A stretch of 6,857 nt of DNA, from NCBI GenBank assembly GCA_964654015.1, contig CAZZHQ010000130.1:1-6857 (forward strand), read 5' to 3'. Both the position numbers and the translations under genes were made by a program. The DNA comes from JAUUZT01 sp964654015. GTDB lineage: Bacteria > Chloroflexota > Dehalococcoidia > GIF9 > AB-539-J10. The notes under the pieces were generated by a model. That model saw only the letters and a list, made by a program, of their open reading frames with translations, had not been told where the DNA came from and did no database searches. Shown here piece by piece: positions 1 through 5,381 of this stretch (position 1 is its first letter; each line of letters begins with the position of its first letter).

Positions 1-28
1 GGTGGATACCTGCTTCCGCAGGTATGAC
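1..28. repeat. Palindromic intergenic repeat, family D, copy 1
   Basis: A perfect 8-bp inverted repeat (ATACCTGC at 6-13, GCAGGTAT at 18-25) closes on a 4-nt loop. It is flanked by GGTGG on the left and GAC on the right. Read on the minus strand it runs GTCATACCTGC...GCAGGTATCCACC. This matches the element at 1630-1679 apart from one swapped base pair and a different loop. Such short hairpin repeats are common in intergenic DNA of some anaerobes; I see no coding potential in it. Confidence 0.75.
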
Positions 29-41
29 ACGGTTGGAAATT

Positions 42-64
42 GTCATTGCGAGCGTAGCGCGGCA
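42..64. repeat. GTCATTGCGAGCG-type repeat, family A, copy 1
   Basis: The sequence begins GTCATTGCGAGCG and continues TAGCGCGGCA. The same unit recurs at 5260-5286, 5303-5329 and 5493-5520, with a decayed start at 1545. Similarity fades around position 65, a few bases before the stop codon (74-72) of the minus-strand PIN-like gene, so the repeat sits right at the 3' end of that transcript. Confidence 0.8.
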
Positions 65-71
65 GCCCAGC

Positions 72-377
72 TTAAGAAGCTGACTGATATTTGGATATAT
101 ATTCTGAGAATGAAGCAGTTGGTAATTTACGACGTTTATCAAGCATCCTGGTCCAAATAGCATCGCCTTCATTAAGTGTAATGATTCCCGATTTCAGTGC
201 CTGATAAAGGGCATCCCCTGTGGTTATTAATCTTTTATTAGTATCCACACAAAACTTTTTTATATCTGCTAAATTGTTGCTCCCCAAAGAACCATCATTA
301 TGTTTCAAGTATGTCGAGTCTATCAACCCAGGAATAGCTGGACAGGAAATCTGAATCGAGTACAAGTGGAGGCTCAA
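72..377 (-). CDS. Short PIN-like domain protein (C-terminal half only), third gene of an Xre-ImmA module
   Basis: This is a 101-residue protein with a TTG start at 377. The TTG overlaps the TGA stop of the ImmA-like gene as TTGA, so translation is probably coupled. Residues 30-92 resemble the C-terminal half of PIN-like predicted nucleases: a helix after SLGSNN, a strand ending LITTGD (50-55) with the acidic residue at the usual third motif, then GIITLNEGDAIW and a basic KRRKLP stretch. PIN-like proteins are often about 150-190 residues. The first acidic motif would be expected roughly 100 residues before TGD, but here only LIDSTYL (18-24) lies upstream, about 30 residues away. The protein is either a truncated or internally deleted PIN domain, or a different small family with a chance likeness. 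Its place after xre and immA suggests a partner or target of that pair. The coding region is AT-rich. I am fairly sure it is a gene and unsure of its function. Confidence 0.55.
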   Translation of the reverse strand: MSLHLYSIQISCPAIPGLIDSTYLKHNDGSLGSNNLADIKKFCVDTNKRLITTGDALYQALKSGIITLNEGDAIWTRMLDKRRKLPTASFSEYISKYQSAS

Positions 378-1111
378 TCAGCAATTCTGCCACTCCCTTC
401 ATCCAAGATTGACTCAGTTAAGTCAGCGTCAAAAAGAAGCTCTTCATATCTGGATTGAGTAATTAAACCTTTTTGCAGAAGAGAATAAGCTACCTCAGCA
501 TAATCTGATATCATATCCTTGTCATTACTGGGAAGATACAGGTCGAGTTCCTTACCAAGTATTCTTGCACTGTGAATAACATTCTGTGAATATTCGGCAC
601 CTTGTCGATGTGAAATTAATTTAAGCTCTTCCAATCTCCAGCACATGGCTCTTCTGCTAACACTAAAAAATTGCTCCAGGTTCACTACATCAGCAATCTC
701 AATTTTATCTCCGTACTTTGCTCTCAAACCCAGTTGATGATAAATACCATCTTCCGGCATTAATAAATAAGTAGCAAATAAGTCAGCACGTTGTTCAACA
801 TTATTTGCCTTGCCAAAAACTTCAGCCAGGCAGGTTCTGTTTAGCATTGCTGTGTCATAAAGGCAGTGATATAGCTCATGAGCTACTGTGAAGTGCTGGT
901 GTCCCACGGTTTTTGAAGAGTTTACCAGGATAACCTTTACTTCAGAGGCAGTTTTGAGGGTTGCCCCGGATATGCCGCTTTCAAGCGGTCTCCTTACAAT
1001 GGTTACACTCAAAGAGGAGGCAGCTTTGGCTACATCAACAAATTCTGTTGACTGCAAGCCAAGTTTTAATCTAGTTTTTATTGCAAGGGAATGAGCCCCT
1101 GCTTTACTCAT
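374..1111 (-). CDS. ImmA/IrrE-type zinc metallopeptidase (DUF955/M78 family)
   Basis: The 245-residue protein is counted from the ATG at 1111. That ATG overlaps the end of the upstream repressor gene (ATGAGTAA, 8 bp), which is why I prefer it to a TTG at 1156. The peptidase signature is clear: HFTVAHELYHCLYD contains HELYH at 78-82 (zinc ligands H78 and H82, catalytic E79). The downstream EQRADLFA at 106-113 supplies the third ligand, E106, in the family's ExxA(D/N)xFA motif. Residues 140-166 (NLEQFFSVSRRAMCWRLEEL) look like the small helix-turn-helix that follows the peptidase core in this family. Residues 170-245 are a less conserved tail. Family members cleave or inactivate a partner Xre repressor, as ImmA does to ImmR and IrrE to DdrO. 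The adjacent repressor gene is the obvious substrate, but that is inferred from context. No signal peptide is seen, so the protein is probably cytoplasmic. Confidence 0.88.
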   Translation of the reverse strand: MSKAGAHSLAIKTRLKLGLQSTEFVDVAKAASSLSVTIVRRPLESGISGATLKTASEVKVILVNSSKTVGHQHFTVAHELYHCLYDTAMLNRTCLAEVFGKANNVEQRADLFATYLLMPEDGIYHQLGLRAKYGDKIEIADVVNLEQFFSVSRRAMCWRLEELKLISHRQGAEYSQNVIHSARILGKELDLYLPSNDKDMISDYAEVAYSLLQKGLITQSRYEELLFDADLTESILDEGSGRIAD

Positions 1112-1454
1112 GATTAGTCTTCGCCATCCTGTACATGCTATCAAGATTAAGGGCAATTCTCTTTATTCCGGCAATAGTCTTAAGGTCAACATCGACCAGG
1201 TTACGAGTTCTAAATGCCGCCACTATGACAGGCTCTTCTTCAACTATATTTTCTTCCAGGAAATATGTCATCTTGAACCCGTATAAATCAACCAATTTAC
1301 CTAATGTCGAAGTATTTACTGGTCTGGAACCGGTTTCTATATATGCGACAGCCTCCCTTTGTACTCCCAAATAGGTAGCAACTTGCTTTTGTGTTAATCC
1401 TGTAGATTTCCTTGCTACTGCCAGACGTTTACCTATTGCGACACTATCTAACAC
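1104..1454 (-). CDS. Xre-family helix-turn-helix transcriptional repressor
   Basis: The 116-residue protein starts at GTG 1454, chosen because AGGAGGTGG (1466-1458) sits just upstream. An upstream ATG at 1481 would place the Shine-Dalgarno site inside the coding region. Residues 5-62 form an HTH_3 domain: VAIGKRLAVARKSTGLTQ, then the helix-turn-helix QVATYLGVQREAVAYIETGSRP (24-45) and TSTLGKLVDLYGF. The acidic linker ENIVEEEP (68-75) leads into VAAFRTRNLVDVDLKTIAGIKRI (78-100), the short tail typical of repressors paired with ImmA-type peptidases. That tail is a plausible cleavage or docking region. A perfect palindrome at 1495-1518 and a second near-palindrome at 1467-1480 lie directly upstream and suggest autoregulation. 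It overlaps the peptidase gene by 8 bp and is the first gene of the cassette. Confidence 0.9.
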   Translation of the reverse strand: MLDSVAIGKRLAVARKSTGLTQKQVATYLGVQREAVAYIETGSRPVNTSTLGKLVDLYGFKMTYFLEENIVEEEPVIVAAFRTRNLVDVDLKTIAGIKRIALNLDSMYRMAKTNHE

Positions 1455-1466
1455 AATCCACCTCCT

Positions 1467-1480
1467 TGTTACATGTATCA
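1467..1480. promoter_or_regulatory. Secondary half-operator next to the Shine-Dalgarno site of the Xre gene
   Basis: TGTTACATGTATCA matches its own reverse complement at 12 of 14 positions. It shares the half-site TGTTACAT with the main palindrome at 1495-1518; the two identical half-sites start 42 bp apart, about four helical turns. It touches the AGGAGGTGG of the repressor gene. Repressor binding here could block early transcription. This is an inference from sequence symmetry only. Confidence 0.4.
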
Positions 1481-1494
1481 TGCAGAATATTCAT

Positions 1495-1518
1495 AAATGT
1501 AACATATTTGTTACATTT
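1495..1518. promoter_or_regulatory. 24-bp palindromic operator of the Xre/ImmA module
   Basis: AAATGTAACA (1495-1504) and TGTTACATTT (1509-1518) form a perfect 10-bp inverted repeat around TATT. It lies 41 bp upstream of the GTG start of the Xre gene. Autorepression through a palindrome in this position is usual for Xre proteins of this type. No convincing -35/-10 pair stands out, although TTTACG or TTACAT elements overlapping the palindrome on the minus strand are possible. Confidence 0.65.
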
Positions 1519-1629
1519 CGTAAAGTAGTTGTGCTGGCAGACCAGTCATTGCGAAGAATCTCATCGGAATACAGCCTTGTGTCAGATCCTTCGGTCGCTT
1601 ACACTCCCTCGAGGATGACAATATAGAAA

Positions 1630-1679
1630 GTCATTCCTGCTAAATCTGTGCCTGCGGCAGCAGGTAGCAGGAATCCACC
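1630..1679. repeat. Palindromic intergenic repeat, family D, copy 2 (nested hairpin)
   Basis: The outer arms ATTCCTGCTA (1633-1642) and TAGCAGGAAT (1665-1674) are perfectly complementary over 10 bp. An inner hairpin, CCTGC (1651-1655) with GCAGG (1660-1664), sits between them. The ends GTCAT and CCACC match the inverted copy at 1-28. One base pair of the stem differs between the copies on both arms at once, which keeps the stem paired. Confidence 0.75.
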
Positions 1680-1682
1680 CGG

Positions 1683-1720
1683 GGAAGTAGCATGGAGGCA
1701 ACAGGTCTTGTAATTAGTAT
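1683..1720. repeat. GTGGAGGCAACAGGTCT repeat, family C, copy 1
   Basis: The segment begins GGAAGTAGCATGGAGGCAAC and continues AGGTCTTGTAATTAGTAT. It matches 5334-5371 with a single difference over its length (CATGG here, CGTGG there). It matches the shorter copy at 5526-5551 up to AGGTCT. It directly follows the family D element, whereas in the other copies it follows a family A element. Confidence 0.85.
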
Positions 1721-1810
1721 AAAGTGCTACAATACCCTGCATAAGCATCTCCATAATGTATTACGGCAGTAGACAAGTAAATTAAGGGGCTTTAATAAAA
1801 GGAGGTAAGC

Positions 1811-3643
1811 ATGACTTTGAATACAGGTAGATTTCTGAGAATAAATCTCTCCAGTGGCAAGACAGTGGCAGAGTCCGTCCCTGAGAAAATAGCCAGGGAT
1901 TTCATCGGGGGCAGGGGCTATGGCATCAAGTATCTCTACGATGAATTAGCTCCTGATGTTGACCCCCTGGGTGAAGATAACAAGTTAATAATACTCAACG
2001 GCGCATTGGCTGGCACTTCTGCCCAGGCGGTTTCCCGTTGGATGGTGTGCACTAAAAGCCCGCTAACCGGTGCCTTCGCCCGCTCTGTATGCGGTGCAGA
2101 TTTCGGTGCCTGGCTAAAGTTTGCTGGCTATGACTTTATCATTATTGAGGGCAAAGCGAAAAAACCTGTTTACATTCACATGACCAAGGATAGTTGTCAG
2201 ATTCTTGATGCCAGTGAACTGTGGGGGAAAGATACAAAAGAAACTCAGGAGTGGCTGAAAGAGCATCATGGCAGTAATTCCCGAACGGCATGTATCGGAC
2301 CGGCAGGAGAGAGACTCGTAAAATATGCCGGCATTTTCAGCGACCGTAGAACTGCTGGCCGCTGCGGGACCGGTGCTGTGATGGGCTCCAAGAACCTCAA
2401 GGCGATAACCGTCACCGCACAGAGAAATGTTCAGCTCCATGACCCGGCAGCTTTTAAGCAACTCGCCAAAGAACAGGTAGAGATAATCCGGAATAACAGG
2501 GCTTTTCAGTTTCACAAAGAGTGGGGCACAACCTGCACTCAAAATGTCACCAATGAAATCGGAATATATCCTGTAAAGAACTTCCGCTATGGGCAACAAG
2601 TTGGTTATGAAAAGATTGCCGGCGCAGAGTATCGGAAGTTCAGGACGGGAGGAATCGGATGCTATTCCTGCCCGGCGAACTGTGGCAAGGTACATAAGGT
2701 ACTGGATGGCCCCTACGCCGGGGCTACCAGCGAAGGTCCGGAATACGAGAGTATCTGGGCATTTACAGGTTCGATAGACAGCACCAATATTGAAGCTTCC
2801 ATACTTGCTGACCAGCTATGCGACGACCTCGGAATGGATACTATTAGTGCCGGTAATGCCATTGGCTTCGCCTACGAACTTTATGAGAAGGGTATCCTCA
2901 GCAAAGAAGACACGGATGGCCTGGACCTTTCGTATGGCAATCATGCATCGATGATAGCCCTGATAAAAAAGATAGGATTGCGTGAGGGTATCGGCGACAT
3001 ACTGGCAGAAGGCACAATGCGGGCAGCAACTGCCATCGGTAAAGGAGCCGAAGCATATGCTATGCACGTTAAAGGGTTGGAGATACCCGCCTACGATCCA
3101 AGGGGGACGAAAGCCATGGGCTATAACTACGCAACCTCCAGTATCGGAGCCAGTCATTGCTATGGCTATGCCAGGCAGGATGTCTTTGGGGCTATCGAAC
3201 CAAGGATGACCGACCGCTTTGCCGAGGTAGAAAACGCAGATATAGTCATCTATAATCAGGACGGTACAGCCTGGAAGGAGACGGGAGTAATCTGCGCCTT
3301 CGCCGTCGGTTGGGGTTGGGTTGCCAGCCTTTTTGGCAAGATGTTAGCCGCCGCCAGGGGCATCGACCAGTTAGCGGATAATGACTACCTGCAGCGGGTA
3401 GGCGAGCGAATTTATACCCTGGAACGGTTGTTCAACATTCGTGAGGGCTTTGGGCGCGAGCAGGACACCCTGCCTCAGCGGATGCTCACTGAGCCGCTCC
3501 ACACCCTGGAAGCACCGGGAGAGGGCCAGATAGTTAGACACAGGGATGAGTTCCTTGACCGGTACTACCAACTGCGCGGGTGGACAAAAGAAGGTGTACC
3601 TACCCCTGAGAGACTGAAGGAACTGGGGCTTACTGACGTATAA
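1811..3643 (+). CDS. Aldehyde:ferredoxin oxidoreductase family protein (tungsten/molybdenum bis-pterin enzyme)
   Basis: The 610-residue protein is of normal length for the family (about 600-630), with an AGGAGGT site at 1800-1806 and an ATG start. The N-terminal domain (about 1-205) shows GGRGYGIKYLYDE (33-45), CIGPAGE (161-167) and GRCGTGAVMGSKNLKAI (183-199), all AOR pterin-domain signatures. The [4Fe-4S] cysteines are C284, C287 and C291 (CYSCPANC) plus C495 (GVICAF), matching the C-x2-C-x3-C...C pattern of archaeal AOR. GPEYES (309-314), YDPRG (428-432) and YATSSIGASH (440-449) match cofactor and active-site segments, with H449 near the metal-site histidine. The C-terminus LPQRMLTEPL (554-563) is typical. 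The family oxidises aldehydes to acids with ferredoxin, or the reverse. Substrate and metal cannot be read from sequence, and related branches include BamB-type subunits. It stands alone, with no adjacent ferredoxin, MoaD-like or maturation gene. It is probably cytoplasmic. Confidence 0.93.
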   Translation: MTLNTGRFLRINLSSGKTVAESVPEKIARDFIGGRGYGIKYLYDELAPDVDPLGEDNKLIILNGALAGTSAQAVSRWMVCTKSPLTGAFARSVCGADFGAWLKFAGYDFIIIEGKAKKPVYIHMTKDSCQILDASELWGKDTKETQEWLKEHHGSNSRTACIGPAGERLVKYAGIFSDRRTAGRCGTGAVMGSKNLKAITVTAQRNVQLHDPAAFKQLAKEQVEIIRNNRAFQFHKEWGTTCTQNVTNEIGIYPVKNFRYGQQVGYEKIAGAEYRKFRTGGIGCYSCPANCGKVHKVLDGPYAGATSEGPEYESIWAFTGSIDSTNIEASILADQLCDDLGMDTISAGNAIGFAYELYEKGILSKEDTDGLDLSYGNHASMIALIKKIGLREGIGDILAEGTMRAATAIGKGAEAYAMHVKGLEIPAYDPRGTKAMGYNYATSSIGASHCYGYARQDVFGAIEPRMTDRFAEVENADIVIYNQDGTAWKETGVICAFAVGWGWVASLFGKMLAAARGIDQLADNDYLQRVGERIYTLERLFNIREGFGREQDTLPQRMLTEPLHTLEAPGEGQIVRHRDEFLDRYYQLRGWTKEGVPTPERLKELGLTDV

Positions 3644-3689
3644 GGCAAACGCCTATATTAATTATTGAGTTCCCCTTAATACCATTATG

Positions 3690-3735
3690 CGCCAGTCTTT
3701 CCTGTTTCCCTCTCACTATAAGGAAAAGGGGCAGG
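3690..3735. repeat. Decayed CCCTCTCCCT palindromic repeat, family B, between convergent genes
   Basis: TTTCCCTCTCACTATAAGG (3705-3723) followed by AAAAGGGGCAGG aligns with 5157-5188, and the preceding CAGTCTTTCC aligns with CAGCCTTTCC at 5143. Symmetry partly survives: TTTCC (3705-3709) with GGAAA (3722-3726), and CCTG (3701-3704) with CAGG (3732-3735). It lies between the stop codons of the convergent AOR and ABM-type genes and might serve as a two-way terminator-like hairpin, though no U-tract follows. Confidence 0.6.
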
Positions 3736-3766
3736 TTAGCTTGAGTGGAAATTATGGCTAATCAAT

Positions 3767-4057
3767 CTATCCTTCAGGCTCGAATACCTCAAACACTCCC
3801 CGTGTCGGGGGTGCCTTCAGGATAGCACCTAAGGCTTGCTGCGTCTTGGGTCCTGTGGCTGATTGAGCAGCCTCGGCATCTTCCTTTGATTCCCATAACA
3901 CCAGTGTATAATAATCGCCAGCTGCAACATCCCCAAAGAAGGTTGCACTTTTAAACCCCTTCAAGGCCTTCATGATAGAATAAGCTTGCGTGGCTGCTTT
4001 CTCCGCTGCTGGTCGCATATCGGGTCCAATCTTTAAGTTTACAAACGATGCGTACAT
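3767..4057 (-). CDS. Small dimeric alpha/beta-barrel protein (ABM/DabB-like, ferredoxin fold)
   Basis: The 96-residue protein starts at ATG 4057, which lies 7 nt after AGGAGG; a GTG at 4063 is only 1-2 nt from that site and so is less likely. The order is beta (YASFVNLKI), helix (MRPAAEKAATQAYSIMKAL), KGFKSATFFGD, beta (YYTLVLWESKEDAEAAQ), helix, then a C-terminal FEVFEP strand. This pattern, especially GDYYTLVLWESKEDAEA, is characteristic of antibiotic-biosynthesis-monooxygenase-like proteins that dimerise into a barrel. The family includes monooxygenases, heme-degrading enzymes and many proteins of unknown role; no diagnostic heme or quinol residues stand out, so no reaction is assigned. 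It is the last gene of a three-gene minus-strand group, 109 bp after the SRPBCC gene. Confidence 0.75.
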   Translation of the reverse strand: MYASFVNLKIGPDMRPAAEKAATQAYSIMKALKGFKSATFFGDVAAGDYYTLVLWESKEDAEAAQSATGPKTQQALGAILKAPPTRGVFEVFEPEG

Positions 4058-4166
4058 TATCACTCCTCCTTTAACTTATTACTCAATACTTGTTGTCTAC
4101 CGTGACCTTCCCCATGTAGTTGTACCAGCCATTAAGAACAGGTAAGCTAATTGACAGGGGTTGTTT

Positions 4167-4598
4167 TTAAGTTTCCATCCTGGCTTTCAGGTTAGCCATG
4201 ATTGCTTGTCCTTCATGCTGGTTTATCTTGACGATGACGGCCTCGGCTAACTTACCCAGTACCGGAATAGGTATGGTGTACTCGACTTTAAATGTTACCT
4301 CTGTTTTCTCTCCTTCGGGTTTGAACAGCCATGTTTGCGTACTCTCAACCGCACCTTTTGTCCTGGAAACTATGCGCTGGTTTGGGACATCTTCAATGCC
4401 CTGGCTGGTTCCTTCCAAACGTATACCAGCCATCTTGTAAACAAACCGGTTGCTAAAACCACCATCAGGTAACCGCTGCATGTCTGTGATTTCCACCAGG
4501 CTAGGCCAGATCTCCGGTAAGTTTGTCATTTCGTGGATATAGTTAAAAATCTTCTCCACCGGAGCAGCAATGGTGATGGTTGTTTCTACTTTTGCCAT
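4167..4598 (-). CDS. SRPBCC-fold (START/polyketide cyclase-like) ligand-binding protein
   Basis: The 143-residue protein has an ATG start and AAGGAGGAA about 5 nt upstream. It opens with the standard SRPBCC pattern: MAKVETTITIAAPVEKIFNYI (beta strand, then helix at 13-22), then NLPEIWPSLVEITDMQRLPDGGFSNRFVYKMAGIRLEGTSQGIED. Strands continue at IVSRTKGAVESTQTWLFKPEG and TEVTFKVEYTIPIP. A long C-terminal helix (about 112-141, LGKLAEAVIVKINQHEGQAIMANLKARM) caps the hydrophobic pocket. The length is typical. The fold binds lipids or hydrophobic metabolites or acts as cyclase, dehydratase or coenzyme Q-like carrier; the ligand here is unknown. An in-frame 27-codon extension follows the TAA stop (see findings). 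The membrane-protein gene lies 82 bp upstream and the ABM-like gene downstream. Confidence 0.8.
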   Translation of the reverse strand: MAKVETTITIAAPVEKIFNYIHEMTNLPEIWPSLVEITDMQRLPDGGFSNRFVYKMAGIRLEGTSQGIEDVPNQRIVSRTKGAVESTQTWLFKPEGEKTEVTFKVEYTIPIPVLGKLAEAVIVKINQHEGQAIMANLKARMET

Positions 4599-4680
4599 TG
4601 TTATTCCTCCTTTTCTATGTCTCGCTTACGCAGGCTTTCCCTAATTAAAATACCACTATAACTCAAAGACCTGCCTATGC

Positions 4681-4917
4681 TTATTTTGCTGCGAAATATG
4701 CACAGAGCCATGCCCATAAACCCCAAACAAAGAACGCAATTGTCAACAGCAACCAGTTCGTGGCTCCAAAGCCAAGCGCTCTATTAAGGGCAGCGCTTAT
4801 GATTCCGAGAACAAGGCAAAGCACCCCCAGACACATATGAACCATAGCTATCTTTGCATGCCATTTCGACCCTCTACCAAAAAGCAGGAATTTCATTTCC
4901 TTGGGTACCTGAGACAT
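4681..4917 (-). CDS. Small two-helix membrane protein of unknown function
   Basis: The 78-residue protein starts at ATG 4917, preceded by AAGGAGGTGATTACG; an in-frame start at 4980 would run through the leader hairpin and is rejected. The N-terminus (1-20, MSQVPKEMKFLLFGRGSKWH) is basic. Two hydrophobic helices follow, at about 22-43 (KIAMVHMCLGVLCLVLGIISA) and about 53-76 (TNWLLLTIAFFVWGLWAWLCAYF), joined by a short ALNRALGFGA loop. Helix two is rich in tryptophan and aromatic residues. I do not recognise a family. It is the first gene of the three-gene group, directly under the strong promoter at 5071-5098. It may anchor or modulate the soluble products downstream, but that is conjecture. 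Confidence 0.7.
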   Translation of the reverse strand: MSQVPKEMKFLLFGRGSKWHAKIAMVHMCLGVLCLVLGIISAALNRALGFGATNWLLLTIAFFVWGLWAWLCAYFAAK

Positions 4918-4947
4918 CGTAATCACCTCCTTTCTTCCTTCATTACC

Positions 4948-4996
4948 AAATAAAAATGGCATTGAAAACCGCTCGTACAAAGCGATTCCAATGCCA
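4948..4996 (-). terminator. Terminator-like hairpin in the 5' leader of the membrane/SRPBCC/ABM operon
   Basis: Read on the minus strand, TGGCATTG (4996-4989) pairs with CAATGCCA (4964-4957) over 8 bp. A further CGCT/AGCG stem inside closes a 7-nt loop, after an internal loop. The right arm is followed at once by TTTTTATTT (4956-4948), as in an intrinsic terminator. It lies downstream of the promoter at 5071-5098 and about 30 nt before the ATG at 4917, so it could act as an attenuator. No known riboswitch class is recognised upstream of it. It could also be a leftover palindromic element. Confidence 0.5.
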
Positions 4997-5070
4997 CTTT
5001 AACACTACATCTCACTGTCCCACTGCTTCAGTATTCAGTTTTGTCCAGTTACTGTACCCTTACCAACTCC

Positions 5071-5098
5071 ATTATAACGCTTTTTGTGAAACTGTCAA
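5071..5098 (-). promoter_or_regulatory. Consensus sigma-70-type promoter for the small-protein operon
   Basis: On the minus strand, TTGACA (5098-5093) and TATAAT (5076-5071) both match the consensus perfectly, with a 16-bp spacer. Transcription would start near 5064, giving a leader of roughly 145-150 nt before the ATG at 4917. No other promoter in the window is as strong, which suggests the operon is highly transcribed or controlled after initiation. Confidence 0.8.
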
Positions 5099-5141
5099 TA
5101 CAGTCATCCCCAGCATTAAATATCACAATACGTCATCGCGA

Positions 5142-5188
5142 TGCAGCCTTTCCCAATTTCCCTCTCCCTATAAGGGAGAGGGCCAGGG
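5142..5188. repeat. CCCTCTCCCT palindromic repeat, family B, copy 1
   Basis: A perfect 10-bp inverted repeat, CCCTCTCCCT (5160-5169) and AGGGAGAGGG (5173-5182), has a 3-nt loop. It is preceded by CAGCCTTTCCCAATTT, which also precedes the copy at 5437. It is one of three good copies plus the decayed one at 3690-3735. Confidence 0.8.
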
Positions 5189-5216
5189 AGTGGGTGAAAA
5201 CCACTTCATAAAAACC

Positions 5217-5286
5217 CTCCTCTCCCTTGAGGGAGAGGACTAAGGTGAGGATGCCCCTTGTCATTGCGAGTGTAGCGTGGCAATCT
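5217..5286. repeat. Family B palindrome joined to a family A repeat
   Basis: CCTCTCCCT (5219-5227) pairs with AGGGAGAGG (5230-5238). It is followed by ACTAAGGTGAGGATGCCCCT and then a family A unit starting GTCATTGCGAG at 5260. The same join occurs at 5465-5520, so A and B travel as one composite module. Confidence 0.8.
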
Positions 5287-5302
5287 CAGTCCATCCATCA
5301 TC

Positions 5303-5371
5303 GTCATTGCGAGCGTAGCGCGGCAATCTGGGTGGAAGTAGCGTGGAGGCAACAGGTCTTGTAATTAGTAT
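5303..5371. repeat. Family A repeat joined to family C repeat
   Basis: GTCATTGCGAGCG... (5303-5329) runs through GGGT into GGAAGTAGCGTGGAGGCAAC at 5334, then AGGTCTTGTAATTAGTAT to 5371. It closely parallels 5493-5551, where the same A-to-C join occurs. Confidence 0.8.
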
Positions 5372-5381
5372 TTTGAATTTG

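Larger units (their letters stand above)
1482..1810. other. Intergenic region with repeats between the divergent Xre and AOR genes
   Basis: No open reading frame here looks coding. The region holds, in order: the operator palindrome; a decayed family A repeat starting GTCATTGCGA at 1545; a GATCCTTCGGTCGCTTAC... and CTCGAGGATGAC stretch (about 1585-1620) that looks like a degenerate repeat of the same general kind; the family D hairpin at 1630-1679; and a family C repeat at 1683-1720. The remaining 90 bases are the AT-rich leader of the AOR gene. TACAAT at 1728-1733 is a possible -10 without a good -35, so I do not assign a promoter. Confidence 0.7.

Noticed and set aside
1112..1156. An upstream TTG start adding 15 residues to the ImmA-like peptidase
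   Set aside because: It would overlap the repressor gene by over 50 bp, adds residues unlike the family, and the ATG at 1111 gives the usual short ATGAGTAA overlap.
2114..2695. A 193-codon open frame on the minus strand inside the AOR gene
   Set aside because: It lies entirely opposite a gene with clear AOR motifs, its translation shows no recognisable domain, and no good ribosome site precedes it. It is a shadow of the AOR codons.
3641..3657. A terminator formed by AGGC-AAAC-GCCT just after the AOR stop
   Set aside because: The stem is only 4 bp and is followed by ATATTA rather than a U-tract, so it is too weak to call.
4956..5243. A 95-codon plus-strand open frame upstream of the repeat mosaic
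   Set aside because: It passes through the leader hairpin, the minus-strand promoter and a family B palindrome, and its translation looks random.
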